From NCBI GenBank assembly GCA_017462345.1, contig JAFTRI010000007.1, positions 57,854 through 121,853 of the forward strand: DNA of 64,000 nt, given 5' to 3'. Shown here piece by piece: positions 19,730 through 29,200 of the stretch (position 1 is its first letter; every line of letters starts with the position of its first letter). The position numbers and the translations under genes are program-made. This DNA is from Muribaculaceae bacterium. GTDB taxonomy: Bacteria > Bacteroidota > Bacteroidia > Bacteroidales > Muribaculaceae. A model generated the notes under the pieces. It had not been told where the DNA came from. It did not search any database and worked only from the letters and a program-made list of their open reading frames with translations.

Positions 19730-20746
19730 ATGTCTACATCCGTCATATTCCGCCGGCTCTCAACGTTGTTCATGCCGGCAGCACTTCTCATGTTAACCTC
19801 GTGTTCCGCATCCGAAAGCTACCGCCAGTGCGAAGGGGTGGTATGGGGCACGGTTTTTCACATAACATATAAGTCCGACAAAATCCTTGATGACTCAATA
19901 CACAAGGAAATGCAAAAAGTGGAAATGTCGCTATCGCCATTCAACGACTCCTCATTAATAAGCCGCATAAACCGCGGAGAGACTGCCGCAACAGACTCCA
20001 TGTTCCGCACAGTATTTTTCACATCTGCCAAAATAAACGGGATAAGCTCCGGGAAATTTGATCCGACAGTAGCCCCACTTGTAAATCTGTGGGGATTCGG
20101 GTACAAAAAAAACGACAATACACCTTCGCAAGCCGACATCGACAGCATTCTCCCCACTGTAGGCATCAGGCTTTGTTCAATCGACGGCAACGGGCATCTG
20201 ACAAAGAAGCATCCCGCAACTGAATTCAACTTCAGTGCAATAACCAAGGGATTAGGATGCGACATGATTGCAGGAATGCTTAAACGTAACGGATGCAACG
20301 ACTACATGATTGAAATAGGAGGCGACATAGCAATTGCCGGGAAAAATCATCGTGAGAATCCTTGGCGCATCATGATTGACTCACCGATCGACAACGATAC
20401 GGCAGTCATCCATAAGCCTATGACAGTCATAACTCCGGGAGATGGAGGCATAGCTACATCCGGGAATTACCGGAACTTCAAGGATACCGGCAACGGACGC
20501 GTATGGCACACTATAGACCCGATAACCGGATTCCCGGCAAAGACTGCCACCATTAGCGCAACGGTCATAGCCCCGACAGCAATGGAGGCCGACGCGCTGG
20601 CAACAGCCTGCCTGACAATGTCGGCCGACAGTTCACTATCCATGATTGACAGCTACCCGCATTCAGCGGTTCTGCTCATTACCGCCGACAGTATTTCCGG
20701 ACAATGGAAAACTCTTACATCCTCACGCTTCCCTCAGTCGGAATAA
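19730..20746 (+). CDS. apbE: FAD:protein FMN transferase (ApbE family lipoprotein)
   Basis: 338-aa lipoprotein that uses FAD to attach FMN to a Thr of flavoproteins such as NqrB/NqrC and RnfG on the outer face of the inner membrane. The start at 19730 gives a clean lipoprotein signal with lipobox LTSC (Cys25); the frame is open back to 19598 but that extension is not signal-like. Family motifs are GKFDPTVAPLVNLWGFG, FSAITKGLGCDMIAG, IEIGGDIAIAG and the C-terminal HTIDPITGFPA with metal-binding residues, plus TAMEADALATA. A -7-like TATTTTTG at 19704-19711 precedes it. A strong terminator follows, so it is probably monocistronic. Confidence 0.92.
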   Translation: MSTSVIFRRLSTLFMPAALLMLTSCSASESYRQCEGVVWGTVFHITYKSDKILDDSIHKEMQKVEMSLSPFNDSSLISRINRGETAATDSMFRTVFFTSAKINGISSGKFDPTVAPLVNLWGFGYKKNDNTPSQADIDSILPTVGIRLCSIDGNGHLTKKHPATEFNFSAITKGLGCDMIAGMLKRNGCNDYMIEIGGDIAIAGKNHRENPWRIMIDSPIDNDTAVIHKPMTVITPGDGGIATSGNYRNFKDTGNGRVWHTIDPITGFPAKTATISATVIAPTAMEADALATACLTMSADSSLSMIDSYPHSAVLLITADSISGQWKTLTSSRFPQSE

Positions 20747-20752
20747 ACAATA

Positions 20753-20783
20753 ATGGGCTGTCTCACGACAGCCCATATTCTTT
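20753..20783 (+). terminator. Terminator after apbE
   Basis: Perfect 10-bp stem ATGGGCTGTC (20753-20762) with GACAGCCCAT (20767-20776), a four-base loop and then ATTCTTT. The 150 bases from here to the response regulator gene hold no recognisable gene. Confidence 0.9.
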
Positions 20784-20936
20784 AACCTTAAATCTAATAC
20801 CATGAAAACACAGTGCAAAATATAGTAATTATACCAAAATAACACCGCGATACCCGCCTTGTTCGCTCATTAACAGTTTTTAATATTAAATATGGGAGGT
20901 TATTTGTAATTTTAGGCAGATTTAGATTCTGAGGAT

Positions 20937-21647
20937 ATGAGAATAAAACTACTCGTCATCGATGATGAAGCGTCGATATGTGAGATACTGAAATACAACC
21001 TCGAGAAAGAAGGGTATGAGGTCGACTGTGCATCCAGCGCCGAAGAGGCATTGTCATTTGACCTGTCAAGCTACTCGCTGTTCATCGTTGACATAATGAT
21101 GGACCGCCTGAGCGGATTTGATTTTGCCAAACGTGTCAAGAACTCCGTTACCACTGAAAATACGCCCATTATATTCTGTTCGGCCCTGAACGGGGAGGAT
21201 GACACGGTAATGGGTCTGAACATCGGAGGCGATGACTACATCACCAAGCCGTTTGTTATCGGAGAAGTCCTGGCAAGGGTACGCGCAGTGCTCCGACGGT
21301 CCCATGCAACCCGCCAATGGGTCTACAACGTATCCAAGAGCGTATATGAACCCGACATCACATTCCGCACTTTGCGGGTCAACCGCAATGAAAAGATATG
21401 CTATCTCAACGGAGAGCCGGCGGGTCTTACCCGTACTGAATTCGACATTCTCATGTTCTTCCTCACCCACCGCAACCGCATATACTCCCGAGAGGAGATA
21501 ATACGCCAAGTATGGTCGGGAGATGTTGTTGTCACCAACCGCACAATCGACACTAATATCACCCGTCTCAGAAAAAAGCTCGGAGAATACGGTTCAAATA
21601 TTGTAACGCGCCTCGGATTCGGTTATGGCTTTAAAGAAACGACTTAG
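20937..21647 (+). CDS. OmpR/PhoB-family response regulator
   Basis: 236-aa DNA-binding response regulator. The receiver domain (1-120) has the acidic pair DDE at 9-11, the phosphorylation Asp52 in FIVDIMM, and Lys104 in YITKPF. The C-terminal winged helix (about 140-235) carries the TRTEFDILMFFLTHRNRIYSR recognition region and the final TRLGFGYGFK turn. It overlaps the histidine kinase gene by 23 bases, so the pair is a unit. The closest functional class by architecture is PhoB/RprY-like, but the stimulus is not evident. Confidence 0.93.
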   Translation: MRIKLLVIDDEASICEILKYNLEKEGYEVDCASSAEEALSFDLSSYSLFIVDIMMDRLSGFDFAKRVKNSVTTENTPIIFCSALNGEDDTVMGLNIGGDDYITKPFVIGEVLARVRAVLRRSHATRQWVYNVSKSVYEPDITFRTLRVNRNEKICYLNGEPAGLTRTEFDILMFFLTHRNRIYSREEIIRQVWSGDVVVTNRTIDTNITRLRKKLGEYGSNIVTRLGFGYGFKETT

Positions 21648-23100
21648 TTATCAGTGGAGAATTTTTTTCCCGTTAGTCGCCCTGCTATGGACCCTGATCA
21701 TCGTACTTGTATTTTTTCAATACAAAAGAGAAGTCGCTTACCGTTCCGAAAATATCAACCGGCAGCTTGCATTCATCAACAACCGCATTATAAATGCCTA
21801 CGAACGCGATCTTGACCTTGTACCGTTCATGCATTTCGTTGCCCAGTACTTTGACAACACAATATTCAATGATATAATTGTATCAGTTTACGATGACAGC
21901 GGCAAGCTGATATATTGCATCGGCACTCCGATCCTTCAATCCGACTCCGACAACATCCAGTCGCCGGAACTAATTGAAGCCGAACAGCACGGAGTAGGTA
22001 CATCACTGCGCACAGGCATCGTATATCCCGATTCTCTGTTCTATTTCTCCGCCCGTAAGAGCACCGACGGAAAAATATTTGTCCATACGGCAATGCCCTA
22101 CAATCTTTCAATAGCCGACGCCATTTCCGCCGAATCGAGCCTGTGGATTATAGTCATCACGATTGCGGTCATAGTAACCATCATAGCCTATTACGCGTCA
22201 CGCTATTTCAGCCGGAACATCACCCTGCTGCGAGATTTCGCCAACCGCGCAGCACTCGGCAAGGACTTCATTGCCGAAGGCCGGTTTCCCCATGACGAAC
22301 TTGGAGACATATCCCGACAAATTATAAACATATACCGGGAGAAAGACAAAGCCATCGAACAACGTGAACGGGAACACCGCATTGCAATACACGCAACGGA
22401 GGAAAAAAGCCGAATAAAACGCCAACTCACCAACAACATCAACCATGAGCTCAAGACCCCTATCGGTATCATCAAAGGCTACCTTGACACCATCGCCTCC
22501 GACCCCGGAATGGATAACGACACACGACAACGCTTCATCACCAAATCCCAGGAGCACATGCAACGGCTGTGCAATCTTCTCAACGACATCTCGACAATGA
22601 CCCGGCTTGACGAAGCCGGAAGCAATATACCAACCACTGAAATAGACTACCACGACTTGGTCTATTCCATATCCAACGACCTCGAAGTCTCAAAAATCAA
22701 CGGTCCACTTGAATTCAACTTTGATCTGCCATTTGAATGCAACATCAACGGAAACTACTCTTTGCTGACCGACATGCTGCTTAACCTCATCAAGAATGCG
22801 GCTGCCTATTCCCACGGGACCGAGACATGGCTTAAACTGATAAATGAATCCGAGAATTATTACACTTTCACGTTCTATGACAATGGAATAGGCGTTGAGG
22901 AACAACACATACCCCATCTGTTCGAACGATTCTACCGCATTGATGAAGGACGTTCACGTAAAGCAGGCGGAACCGGACTCGGACTGCCCATCGTAAGAAA
23001 TACCATACTTATGCTCGGTGGGACAATCTCTGTAAAGAACCGCCATGGAGGAGGTCTCGAATTCCTCTACACACTACCAAAATGGAAATCCCGCACATGA
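21625..23100 (+). CDS. Membrane sensor histidine kinase
   Basis: 491-aa kinase partner of the preceding regulator. Two membrane segments (about 14-32 and 171-191) enclose a periplasmic sensor region of about 135 residues. A HAMP-like linker (about 192-245) is followed by the dimerisation/phosphoacceptor helix with His274 in NHELKTPIG. The ATP-binding domain has the N box LLNLIKNAAAYS, G1 DNGIGV, F box FERFYR and G2 GGTGLGLPI. The gene ends 36 bases before the convergent capsule glycosyltransferase. No recognisable named sensor domain lies between the membrane segments. Confidence 0.93.
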   Translation: MALKKRLSYQWRIFFPLVALLWTLIIVLVFFQYKREVAYRSENINRQLAFINNRIINAYERDLDLVPFMHFVAQYFDNTIFNDIIVSVYDDSGKLIYCIGTPILQSDSDNIQSPELIEAEQHGVGTSLRTGIVYPDSLFYFSARKSTDGKIFVHTAMPYNLSIADAISAESSLWIIVITIAVIVTIIAYYASRYFSRNITLLRDFANRAALGKDFIAEGRFPHDELGDISRQIINIYREKDKAIEQREREHRIAIHATEEKSRIKRQLTNNINHELKTPIGIIKGYLDTIASDPGMDNDTRQRFITKSQEHMQRLCNLLNDISTMTRLDEAGSNIPTTEIDYHDLVYSISNDLEVSKINGPLEFNFDLPFECNINGNYSLLTDMLLNLIKNAAAYSHGTETWLKLINESENYYTFTFYDNGIGVEEQHIPHLFERFYRIDEGRSRKAGGTGLGLPIVRNTILMLGGTISVKNRHGGGLEFLYTLPKWKSRT

Positions 23101-23135
23101 CAGGCACATTCACCTATGGCAAGCACTGTGCATGA

Positions 23136-24218
23136 CTACTGCACGGCTTCGCAATACATTGCATGTGTCTGTCTCACGACCTCATCCCAATCGTAATCCG
23201 ACAAATCGTATGCCACTTTGCCACAATCGGCATACATGGCACCAATACGCTTCTTAAAGCTGTTTACATCACACGAAGTCGCATAACATCCCTCTGGCAG
23301 TACCACCAGATGAGTAGCCGGTATATCCGAAACCACTATCGGCAGTCCATAGCCCATAGCTTCAAGCATAACCAACGGGAATCCTTCATTTACCGACGAG
23401 AGGACAAACATTCTGGCATGGCTGTATAACTGGCGCAAATCTTCACCACCGACAAAACCGGCAAATATCGTTTTTTTATTCACATCCAAATCCTTGAGAT
23501 GTTGCAAATATCCGTCGCCATGATCGGCTGCTCCGGCAATAACCAATTGTTTAACCTCATCAAGTTGATTAACTGCCTTAACTAAATACTCAAATCCCTT
23601 TTCGGGAGTTAAACGCCCCACTCCAAGCACATATCCGCCTTTTTCAGCTCCTATTTTTTCAAGATAGTCAGTCGCACAACTTCTTGTGATACAATCTATT
23701 CCGTTGGGGATATATACCGATTTTTTTTGAATTGAAGCCGGAGCCTTTTCCATTTGGAATTTATTGACAAAAATGATTTCATTGGCAAACCCAAACGACA
23801 ATGATTCACTCAACCGAAGTATCATTTTGGCAATAGCGCCCCACTTTTTATGTTCATAGTTAGCACTATGATAAGTAATCACAACTTTAAAGCCAAACAG
23901 CCTTAACAACGGAGTAAACATTCCCGGGCCTATGTTATGAATATGCACTACATCTACACGATGAAACAACAAATGCAAGCAACATAGAAACGTATGAAAA
24001 ACCGCCTCAAAACCCTTAATGCGAGTTGAGGGAAGATCCACAAATGATATTCTTGGGTAATGGGACGACTTTGTTTCAGGCGACAAATAGGGACAACGTC
24101 GATACACCTTTATTTCTTCGACAGGACCACCAAAGCGCGAATATAGACATTCACAATGACGCTCCACACCCCCCTGAACATTAGGGAATCCTCTTGTTCC
24201 TATTACCGCTATCCTCAT
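23136..24218 (-). CDS. GT4 glycosyltransferase (rhamnosyltransferase-like, DUF1972 type)
   Basis: 360-aa GT-B fold transferase. The N-terminus IGTRGFPNVQGGVERHCE is typical of the DUF1972 domain in streptococcal and Bacteroides rhamnosyl- and galactosyltransferases of polysaccharide pathways. The C-terminal GT4 domain shows VLGVGRLTPEKGFEYLVKA and the nucleotide-sugar motif EGFPLVMLEAMGYGLP with its conserved Glu residues. It is the last gene of the capsule operon, overlapping the preceding glycosyltransferase by four bases. The sugar donor cannot be read from sequence. Confidence 0.88.
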   Translation of the reverse strand: MRIAVIGTRGFPNVQGGVERHCECLYSRFGGPVEEIKVYRRCPYLSPETKSSHYPRISFVDLPSTRIKGFEAVFHTFLCCLHLLFHRVDVVHIHNIGPGMFTPLLRLFGFKVVITYHSANYEHKKWGAIAKMILRLSESLSFGFANEIIFVNKFQMEKAPASIQKKSVYIPNGIDCITRSCATDYLEKIGAEKGGYVLGVGRLTPEKGFEYLVKAVNQLDEVKQLVIAGAADHGDGYLQHLKDLDVNKKTIFAGFVGGEDLRQLYSHARMFVLSSVNEGFPLVMLEAMGYGLPIVVSDIPATHLVVLPEGCYATSCDVNSFKKRIGAMYADCGKVAYDLSDYDWDEVVRQTHAMYCEAVQ

Positions 24219-25420
24219 TTATACAATTCTTTCAGTTGCTTAAAATGTGTTTCAAACGAGAAGCGTTCTTGCGAACGTTGCGCTATATTCTTATAGTCAT
24301 ATTTATCAGCGCCCACCACTTGAGTGATTGCCCGTTGCAAATCTTTCACATTTCCCGATTCAAATTTCTCACCACATTCGGCTTCAATCAATTCGGGGAT
24401 ACCGCCAACATTTGCGCCCACAATAGGCACACCGGCACACAATGCCTCTATTATACTCAACGGATTGTTTTCATACCATTCCGACGGTAACACAAGGCAT
24501 TTGGCCGACAACAATATCTCGGCAACCTTCTCGGCAGGCTGATGGCCTAAAAACTCGATATTATCGCATTTTCCATACTCCGCAACAAATCCGTCATATA
24601 GGTGTCCGCCTCCCACAAGTTTGAGCCTATAGGGCAAATCTTTGGCAGCTTTGAGCAATGTAGCCACCCCTTTTTCTTCAGACAAACGACCTACATACAC
24701 ATAAAAATCGTCTCTTGTACCAGGAATTTCCACGCTCTTTAATTGGTCAAGTTTTATGGGATCGACGAAGTTACACACCACCTTCAATTTATCCTCTTGC
24801 AATCCCGCCTTTATCATCTGACGTTTGATAAATGCACTCGGACATACAAAGTAATCAACATAGCGTTGAAGTTTCTTCACATTCCATTTTGTTGCTTCTA
24901 AATAGGCCAAAACACTTGCCGGCAGACTTTCTTTGAAGCAGCATTCTTTTACGACATTAAACTTCGAGGTAAAGCATTTTTCACATATCGAGCCTCGATT
25001 GAGACAACTGTATGCCGGGCAAGCCAACTTATAATCGTGTAACGTCCATACAACCTTACAACCATACTCTTTTGCGAGTTTTACTACAGCCGGCGATAAA
25101 TATGAGTGAACATTATGAAGATGCACTATGTCGGGCTTAAATTCTTGCAACGCCTTTTTAAATGACGATTTTATACCATTATACCCCATTGTGCGCATCG
25201 CAAATTTTAACTTATCTGTTAATCCTCCGGCGAAATCGACTTGCGAAGCTGTATAGAAATTCTCTGGCGACAGATTCTGAGGATAGTCCATCGTAAATAT
25301 TCCTATCTCATAACCTCGTTTCGCGAGGTCATTAGCCATATTTATGGCCACCACTTCGGCTCCGCCACGAGTGTAATAGAATTTGCTTACAAGTAAAATC
25401 CTTTTCATCTCTTTTTCCAT
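24215..25420 (-). CDS. GT4 family glycosyltransferase
   Basis: About 401 aa, GT-B fold. The N-terminal acceptor domain starts ILLVSKFYYTRGGAE and contains a Cys-rich loop (ACPAYSCLNRGSICEKCFTSK, about 140-165) common in GT4 enzymes of this group. The C-terminal domain has YVGRLSEEKGVATLLKAAKD and the EX7E-like PSEWYENNPLSIIEAL. An in-frame ATG at 25459 would overlap the previous gene; ATG at 25420 (MEKEMKRILL) fits better and 25408 is also possible. Penultimate gene of the capsule operon. Confidence 0.87.
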   Translation of the reverse strand: MEKEMKRILLVSKFYYTRGGAEVVAINMANDLAKRGYEIGIFTMDYPQNLSPENFYTASQVDFAGGLTDKLKFAMRTMGYNGIKSSFKKALQEFKPDIVHLHNVHSYLSPAVVKLAKEYGCKVVWTLHDYKLACPAYSCLNRGSICEKCFTSKFNVVKECCFKESLPASVLAYLEATKWNVKKLQRYVDYFVCPSAFIKRQMIKAGLQEDKLKVVCNFVDPIKLDQLKSVEIPGTRDDFYVYVGRLSEEKGVATLLKAAKDLPYRLKLVGGGHLYDGFVAEYGKCDNIEFLGHQPAEKVAEILLSAKCLVLPSEWYENNPLSIIEALCAGVPIVGANVGGIPELIEAECGEKFESGNVKDLQRAITQVVGADKYDYKNIAQRSQERFSFETHFKQLKELYK

Positions 25421-25439
25421 TTTGGTTCTTAATAGTTCT

Positions 25440-26507
25440 TTATTTGCATACTCGTTCAAATACCGGGATTAATTGCCCCGAAACTACATTTGTCCACAAA
25501 TATTGACTCATTGATTCCCTTAACTCGTCAGAATTCAATTTTTCTCTATCTGAATCAAAGTAGCGCGTTAAAGCTGATGCAAATGAATCGGCACTATCAT
25601 CACATAAAATTCCATTGCGTGAATCCACTGTCAATTTATTCTCATAAGTATTTGTCGCGATACAATATAATCCCGACAATACATACTCATATATCTTTGT
25701 TGATGGTTGACAATCATAATATGGTGTCATTGGGACAAATGCCACTCCAACATTTGCTCGTTTAAAGTAGGGTTTAAGAAATTCGTAATTAATACGCCCA
25801 TGAAACTCTACAATCCCTTCCAAATTATGCTCTTTAATTAAATCACTAATATGCGACTCTTCCTCGGGTGTTCCAAATCCAATGATATCATAATGGCATT
25901 TTGCTTGCGGGCGCTCTTTCATAAACATCACAAGCCCTTGAATTGTTTTGTGAATATCCCTTTGCTTTAAAGTCCCTACATATAGCAGATTTATGTCGTC
26001 ATATTGTTTTGGTGCGTCTTCAAATATATCCGACCCCAATGTCACTATATCATAGGACCCTTCTTTAAATTTAAGTTTTTTGGCTAACGACTCTGATAAT
26101 GTTATCGTACGGGTAAAGAAAAACGACTCAAATTTGATTAACCAATTGAAAAACGCCCTTTTTAACTTATTTTTCGCGATGTCGCCCGATCTAACATCCA
26201 ATAGTGCCGGAGTTTTCCCAAACAAATGTGCATTCAAGAAACAGCCTTTATAATATTCATACAGAACCACATCTATCTTATTTTCACTCAAAATCGGCTT
26301 AATCAACTTTGAAAACCTTAGACGCCATTTTATACTATTGGGTTCATCGACATATATAACTTTTACATTGGGGACTTCAACTTTTTTCAAATGATAATCA
26401 TTGCATAAAAAAACTACTTTATGCCCAAAAGATGTAAGATGTTTTGTATAATGATAACATCCTGCATTATATCCATATTGACCTTGAGTAATTATAAGTA
26501 TATTCAT
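25440..26507 (-). CDS. GT4 family glycosyltransferase
   Basis: 355-aa GT-B fold protein. The start MNILIITQGQYGYNAGCYHY and C-terminal LLYVGTLKQRDIHKTI and PSTKIYEYVLSGLYCIATN segments identify a GT4-type enzyme, more diverged than its two neighbours. Codon use is noticeably AT-rich (many AAA, AAT, TTT and ATA codons) compared with the flanking housekeeping genes, in line with the variable, often exchanged core of capsule loci. It lies nine bases after the propeller protein gene. Donor and acceptor are unknown. Confidence 0.8.
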   Translation of the reverse strand: MNILIITQGQYGYNAGCYHYTKHLTSFGHKVVFLCNDYHLKKVEVPNVKVIYVDEPNSIKWRLRFSKLIKPILSENKIDVVLYEYYKGCFLNAHLFGKTPALLDVRSGDIAKNKLKRAFFNWLIKFESFFFTRTITLSESLAKKLKFKEGSYDIVTLGSDIFEDAPKQYDDINLLYVGTLKQRDIHKTIQGLVMFMKERPQAKCHYDIIGFGTPEEESHISDLIKEHNLEGIVEFHGRINYEFLKPYFKRANVGVAFVPMTPYYDCQPSTKIYEYVLSGLYCIATNTYENKLTVDSRNGILCDDSADSFASALTRYFDSDREKLNSDELRESMSQYLWTNVVSGQLIPVFERVCK

Positions 26508-26516
26508 CTTGCAATA

Positions 26517-27734
26517 CTATTTAAGCAATGGTTCAACATTAATTGAATATAGACGACGTTTACCATCGTGTCCCGACTCAAAATAAACCCTCGTCCCTTG
26601 CATGTTCCATTTGGGGTGCAAATCAATACGCCCCGGGCCTTTATACTTCAATGGTTGATAAAATCGGCCAAGACAAACGAGTTTATCAGTTTTTATATTA
26701 TAAAGATACAATCGCGACATTGCATCATGTCCGGGATAACTATCAGTTACCATCCATTCGCCATTGTTAATTGTTGATGGATGACCATCGTTTTTGGGAA
26801 GTTTTGACGAAAGCAACTTGCGATTAATCGTTTTATCCTCAAACATCACATAGGCATCACCGGTTTCGGGCGTGTGGCAAAATGAAACAATTCGGTTATT
26901 ATCAACCCAATAAGAGTGGGAAGTCATCTTATCTCCGTTAAGAATATACACGTCGGAGCCGTCGGCATTGGCTGTAATCAGGCGCATAAAGCGTCCTTTA
27001 GGGCCCACCCAACGATGAAGGAACATAAAGCGCTTGCCATCAGGGGCAATATCAATGTGATTAACTTTGTGTTGAGCACCTTCCATTGTTTCGGCCGGTT
27101 TGAGATCAATCAACTGCTGCAATGTTATAATCAATTTCACCTCTTTTGTTGCCACATCAATGTGCCATATTCCATCTTTGTCATTCTTCGGCAAGATTAT
27201 GTTTTTATGGCAAAAATACCCATAATCGGGACGCATCAAGGCCAAGCGATCAAAATTCAACGACAACGCATAATCCTCTTGCTTTGACAGTGCATAGATA
27301 GACATTGGCAATGTTTCGATTTCCGTTTGGGAATCAGCATCATAAACCACACCCTCATAGTTATCGGTCGATTGATTATATCGATTATAATATGCTCGAT
27401 TGGGATTGGTATATCCCCATTGTGACATACAACCTTGTTGCAAATTATGCGCCTTGGTTTCTCCTATTACATGCTCGCCGTCTGCATCTCGATAACATAG
27501 CGACACACTCGCATTTTTCGTAGGCACACAATAAAGCACTTGTCCCTTGTGATTTTCCGGAGAAACATTGTAATAGCCAAAATAAGACATAGGGAAATCT
27601 GAAACTGCGCTCAAATTCAATTCTTGTGACACTACCTCTGCAGGAGTATAAAACCCTTGTTTTAGATATCTCAAATAAAGATATCTTACGTAGGCATAAG
27701 GAGGACGCAATATCGCTTTCGCTATTTTTTTCAT
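26517..27734 (-). CDS. Seven-bladed propeller protein resembling oligogalacturonate lyase (PL22-like)
   Basis: 405-aa protein with no signal peptide and repeated propeller blades, for example IAPDGKRFMFLHRW, SHSYWVDNNRIVSFCH, DGHPSTINNGEWMVTD and LHPKWNMQGTRVYFESGHDG-LYSINV. The spacing of these blades and of the His residues in NHID, SHSYW, DGHPS and DLHP resembles, from memory, oligogalacturonate lyases of family PL22 (compare THEFW, CSHLMS and THPHPSF). Only one His of the last metal site appears conserved, so catalysis is uncertain. The gene overlaps the wzx stop by four bases inside the capsule operon. It could alternatively be a noncatalytic TolB-like propeller. Confidence 0.5.
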   Translation of the reverse strand: MKKIAKAILRPPYAYVRYLYLRYLKQGFYTPAEVVSQELNLSAVSDFPMSYFGYYNVSPENHKGQVLYCVPTKNASVSLCYRDADGEHVIGETKAHNLQQGCMSQWGYTNPNRAYYNRYNQSTDNYEGVVYDADSQTEIETLPMSIYALSKQEDYALSLNFDRLALMRPDYGYFCHKNIILPKNDKDGIWHIDVATKEVKLIITLQQLIDLKPAETMEGAQHKVNHIDIAPDGKRFMFLHRWVGPKGRFMRLITANADGSDVYILNGDKMTSHSYWVDNNRIVSFCHTPETGDAYVMFEDKTINRKLLSSKLPKNDGHPSTINNGEWMVTDSYPGHDAMSRLYLYNIKTDKLVCLGRFYQPLKYKGPGRIDLHPKWNMQGTRVYFESGHDGKRRLYSINVEPLLK

Positions 27735-29197
27735 TTTTTCCTTAATTTTGTTTTTAATTCTACCACAAGGTACTCAAAAATTTCTACTCTGGCGACTTTC
27801 ATCACGACCAAATATACCACAACGAAACTTATAGCTTGCGCCACGAGCAACAACATGTAATGAATTTCGATTAATGTGAGCGTATAAGCTACAGCCGAAG
27901 CAATCGCTGTCACTATTAAATTTGGCAACATATCTCGCACCTGACTGAAAATTCCATATCCGGTATATTTCCCGGTAAAATATCCGTTCAAGAAAAACTC
28001 GATAAACGAATTTATTGCCAAGGCCCACATTATACTGATCGCGCCATAACCCATATACATAAAGGCCATGATTAGCCCTATACCGAGAACTTTCTTTATT
28101 ATTTCGAGATATAATACTATTCCACTTTTACCTACGGCTTTAATAGCATTTATATTGGTATTATGAACCACCAAAAGAAATCCAAATCCACCACACAACC
28201 ACTGAAAATAGGGTACAGATGGAATCCATTGCTCTCCAAACAACAATCTAAAGATTGGCTCTGCCATAATCACAAGCCCCATCATCAATGGGAAATTCAA
28301 AAATGTCAAAATTTTCACACTTCGACTCAACCCGCGTTTTAGCAGCTCCTGATCATCTTGTATTTTTGAGAAAATTGGGAATGTAACTTGATTTACAATT
28401 GTCATAATCGACGTTACCGGCACATCTTGTAAATGTTTGGCTTGGGAATAATACCCGACTTCGGCCTTTACAAAATACTTACCAAATATCAGAACCAACA
28501 AATTGCGATAGGCTTCACTTAGCAAATTGGCAAGCAACAACTTAGAGCCATACTTAAACAACGTATTAAATGATGCCTTGCTGAACGTGAGGATTGGTCG
28601 CCACGACGACATGAGCCACAACAGCGAACTCTTAACCACACTATTCACAACATATTGCACCACCAAACTCCATACCCCCATTCCATATATGGCGGCAACA
28701 ATAGCTATCACCGATGACAACAACGCTGCGCCCACTTTCACGATAGTAATTTTCTTGAAATCAACCTCTTTCATCAAGAGATTGTTCTGCACGGCGCCAA
28801 ACGCATCAATCACGACAACTGCGCCAAGTACTTTTATGAGTTTGGCCAGCATTGGCTCGTTATAGAATGAGGAGATTGCATCGGCACCAAAATATAGCGC
28901 AGCATAGCACACCACCGCCACAGCCAAATTGGTATAGAATACGGTGGAACAATCAACTGTTGTAATTTTTTGTCGCTGAATCAACGCATTTCCAAGACCT
29001 CCGTCAATCAACATCTGCGATATCATCACAAATGCCATTAAAATTCCCACAAGACCAAAGTCATCGGGGGTCAGCATTCGTGCCAATACAACATTAGCTG
29101 TAAACAGAATAAGTAGCGAGCCAAATCTTTCAATAAAGCTCCACAATATTCCCTTTTCGGTCTTATGCTTTATGTCATTCGTTGAAACGCTCATCAA
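27731..29197 (-). CDS. wzx: Wzx-type polysaccharide flippase (MOP superfamily)
   Basis: 488-aa integral membrane protein with about 12-14 hydrophobic helices, beginning TEKGILWSFIERFGSLLILF, a signature of the polysaccharide transporter (PST/RfbX-like) branch. It should flip undecaprenyl-linked repeat units across the inner membrane. It follows the UDP-sugar dehydrogenase by three bases and overlaps the propeller gene by four. The name is functional (Wzx) rather than a proven orthologue. Confidence 0.88.
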   Translation of the reverse strand: MMSVSTNDIKHKTEKGILWSFIERFGSLLILFTANVVLARMLTPDDFGLVGILMAFVMISQMLIDGGLGNALIQRQKITTVDCSTVFYTNLAVAVVCYAALYFGADAISSFYNEPMLAKLIKVLGAVVVIDAFGAVQNNLLMKEVDFKKITIVKVGAALLSSVIAIVAAIYGMGVWSLVVQYVVNSVVKSSLLWLMSSWRPILTFSKASFNTLFKYGSKLLLANLLSEAYRNLLVLIFGKYFVKAEVGYYSQAKHLQDVPVTSIMTIVNQVTFPIFSKIQDDQELLKRGLSRSVKILTFLNFPLMMGLVIMAEPIFRLLFGEQWIPSVPYFQWLCGGFGFLLVVHNTNINAIKAVGKSGIVLYLEIIKKVLGIGLIMAFMYMGYGAISIMWALAINSFIEFFLNGYFTGKYTGYGIFSQVRDMLPNLIVTAIASAVAYTLTLIEIHYMLLLVAQAISFVVVYLVVMKVARVEIFEYLVVELKTKLRKK

Positions 29198-29200
29198 TCA

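Noticed and set aside
20784-20936. Possible short peptide or RNA between apbE terminator and the response regulator
   Set aside because: Only a seven-codon ATG frame (from about 20802) is visible, without composition bias, hairpin or conserved motif that I can recognise.
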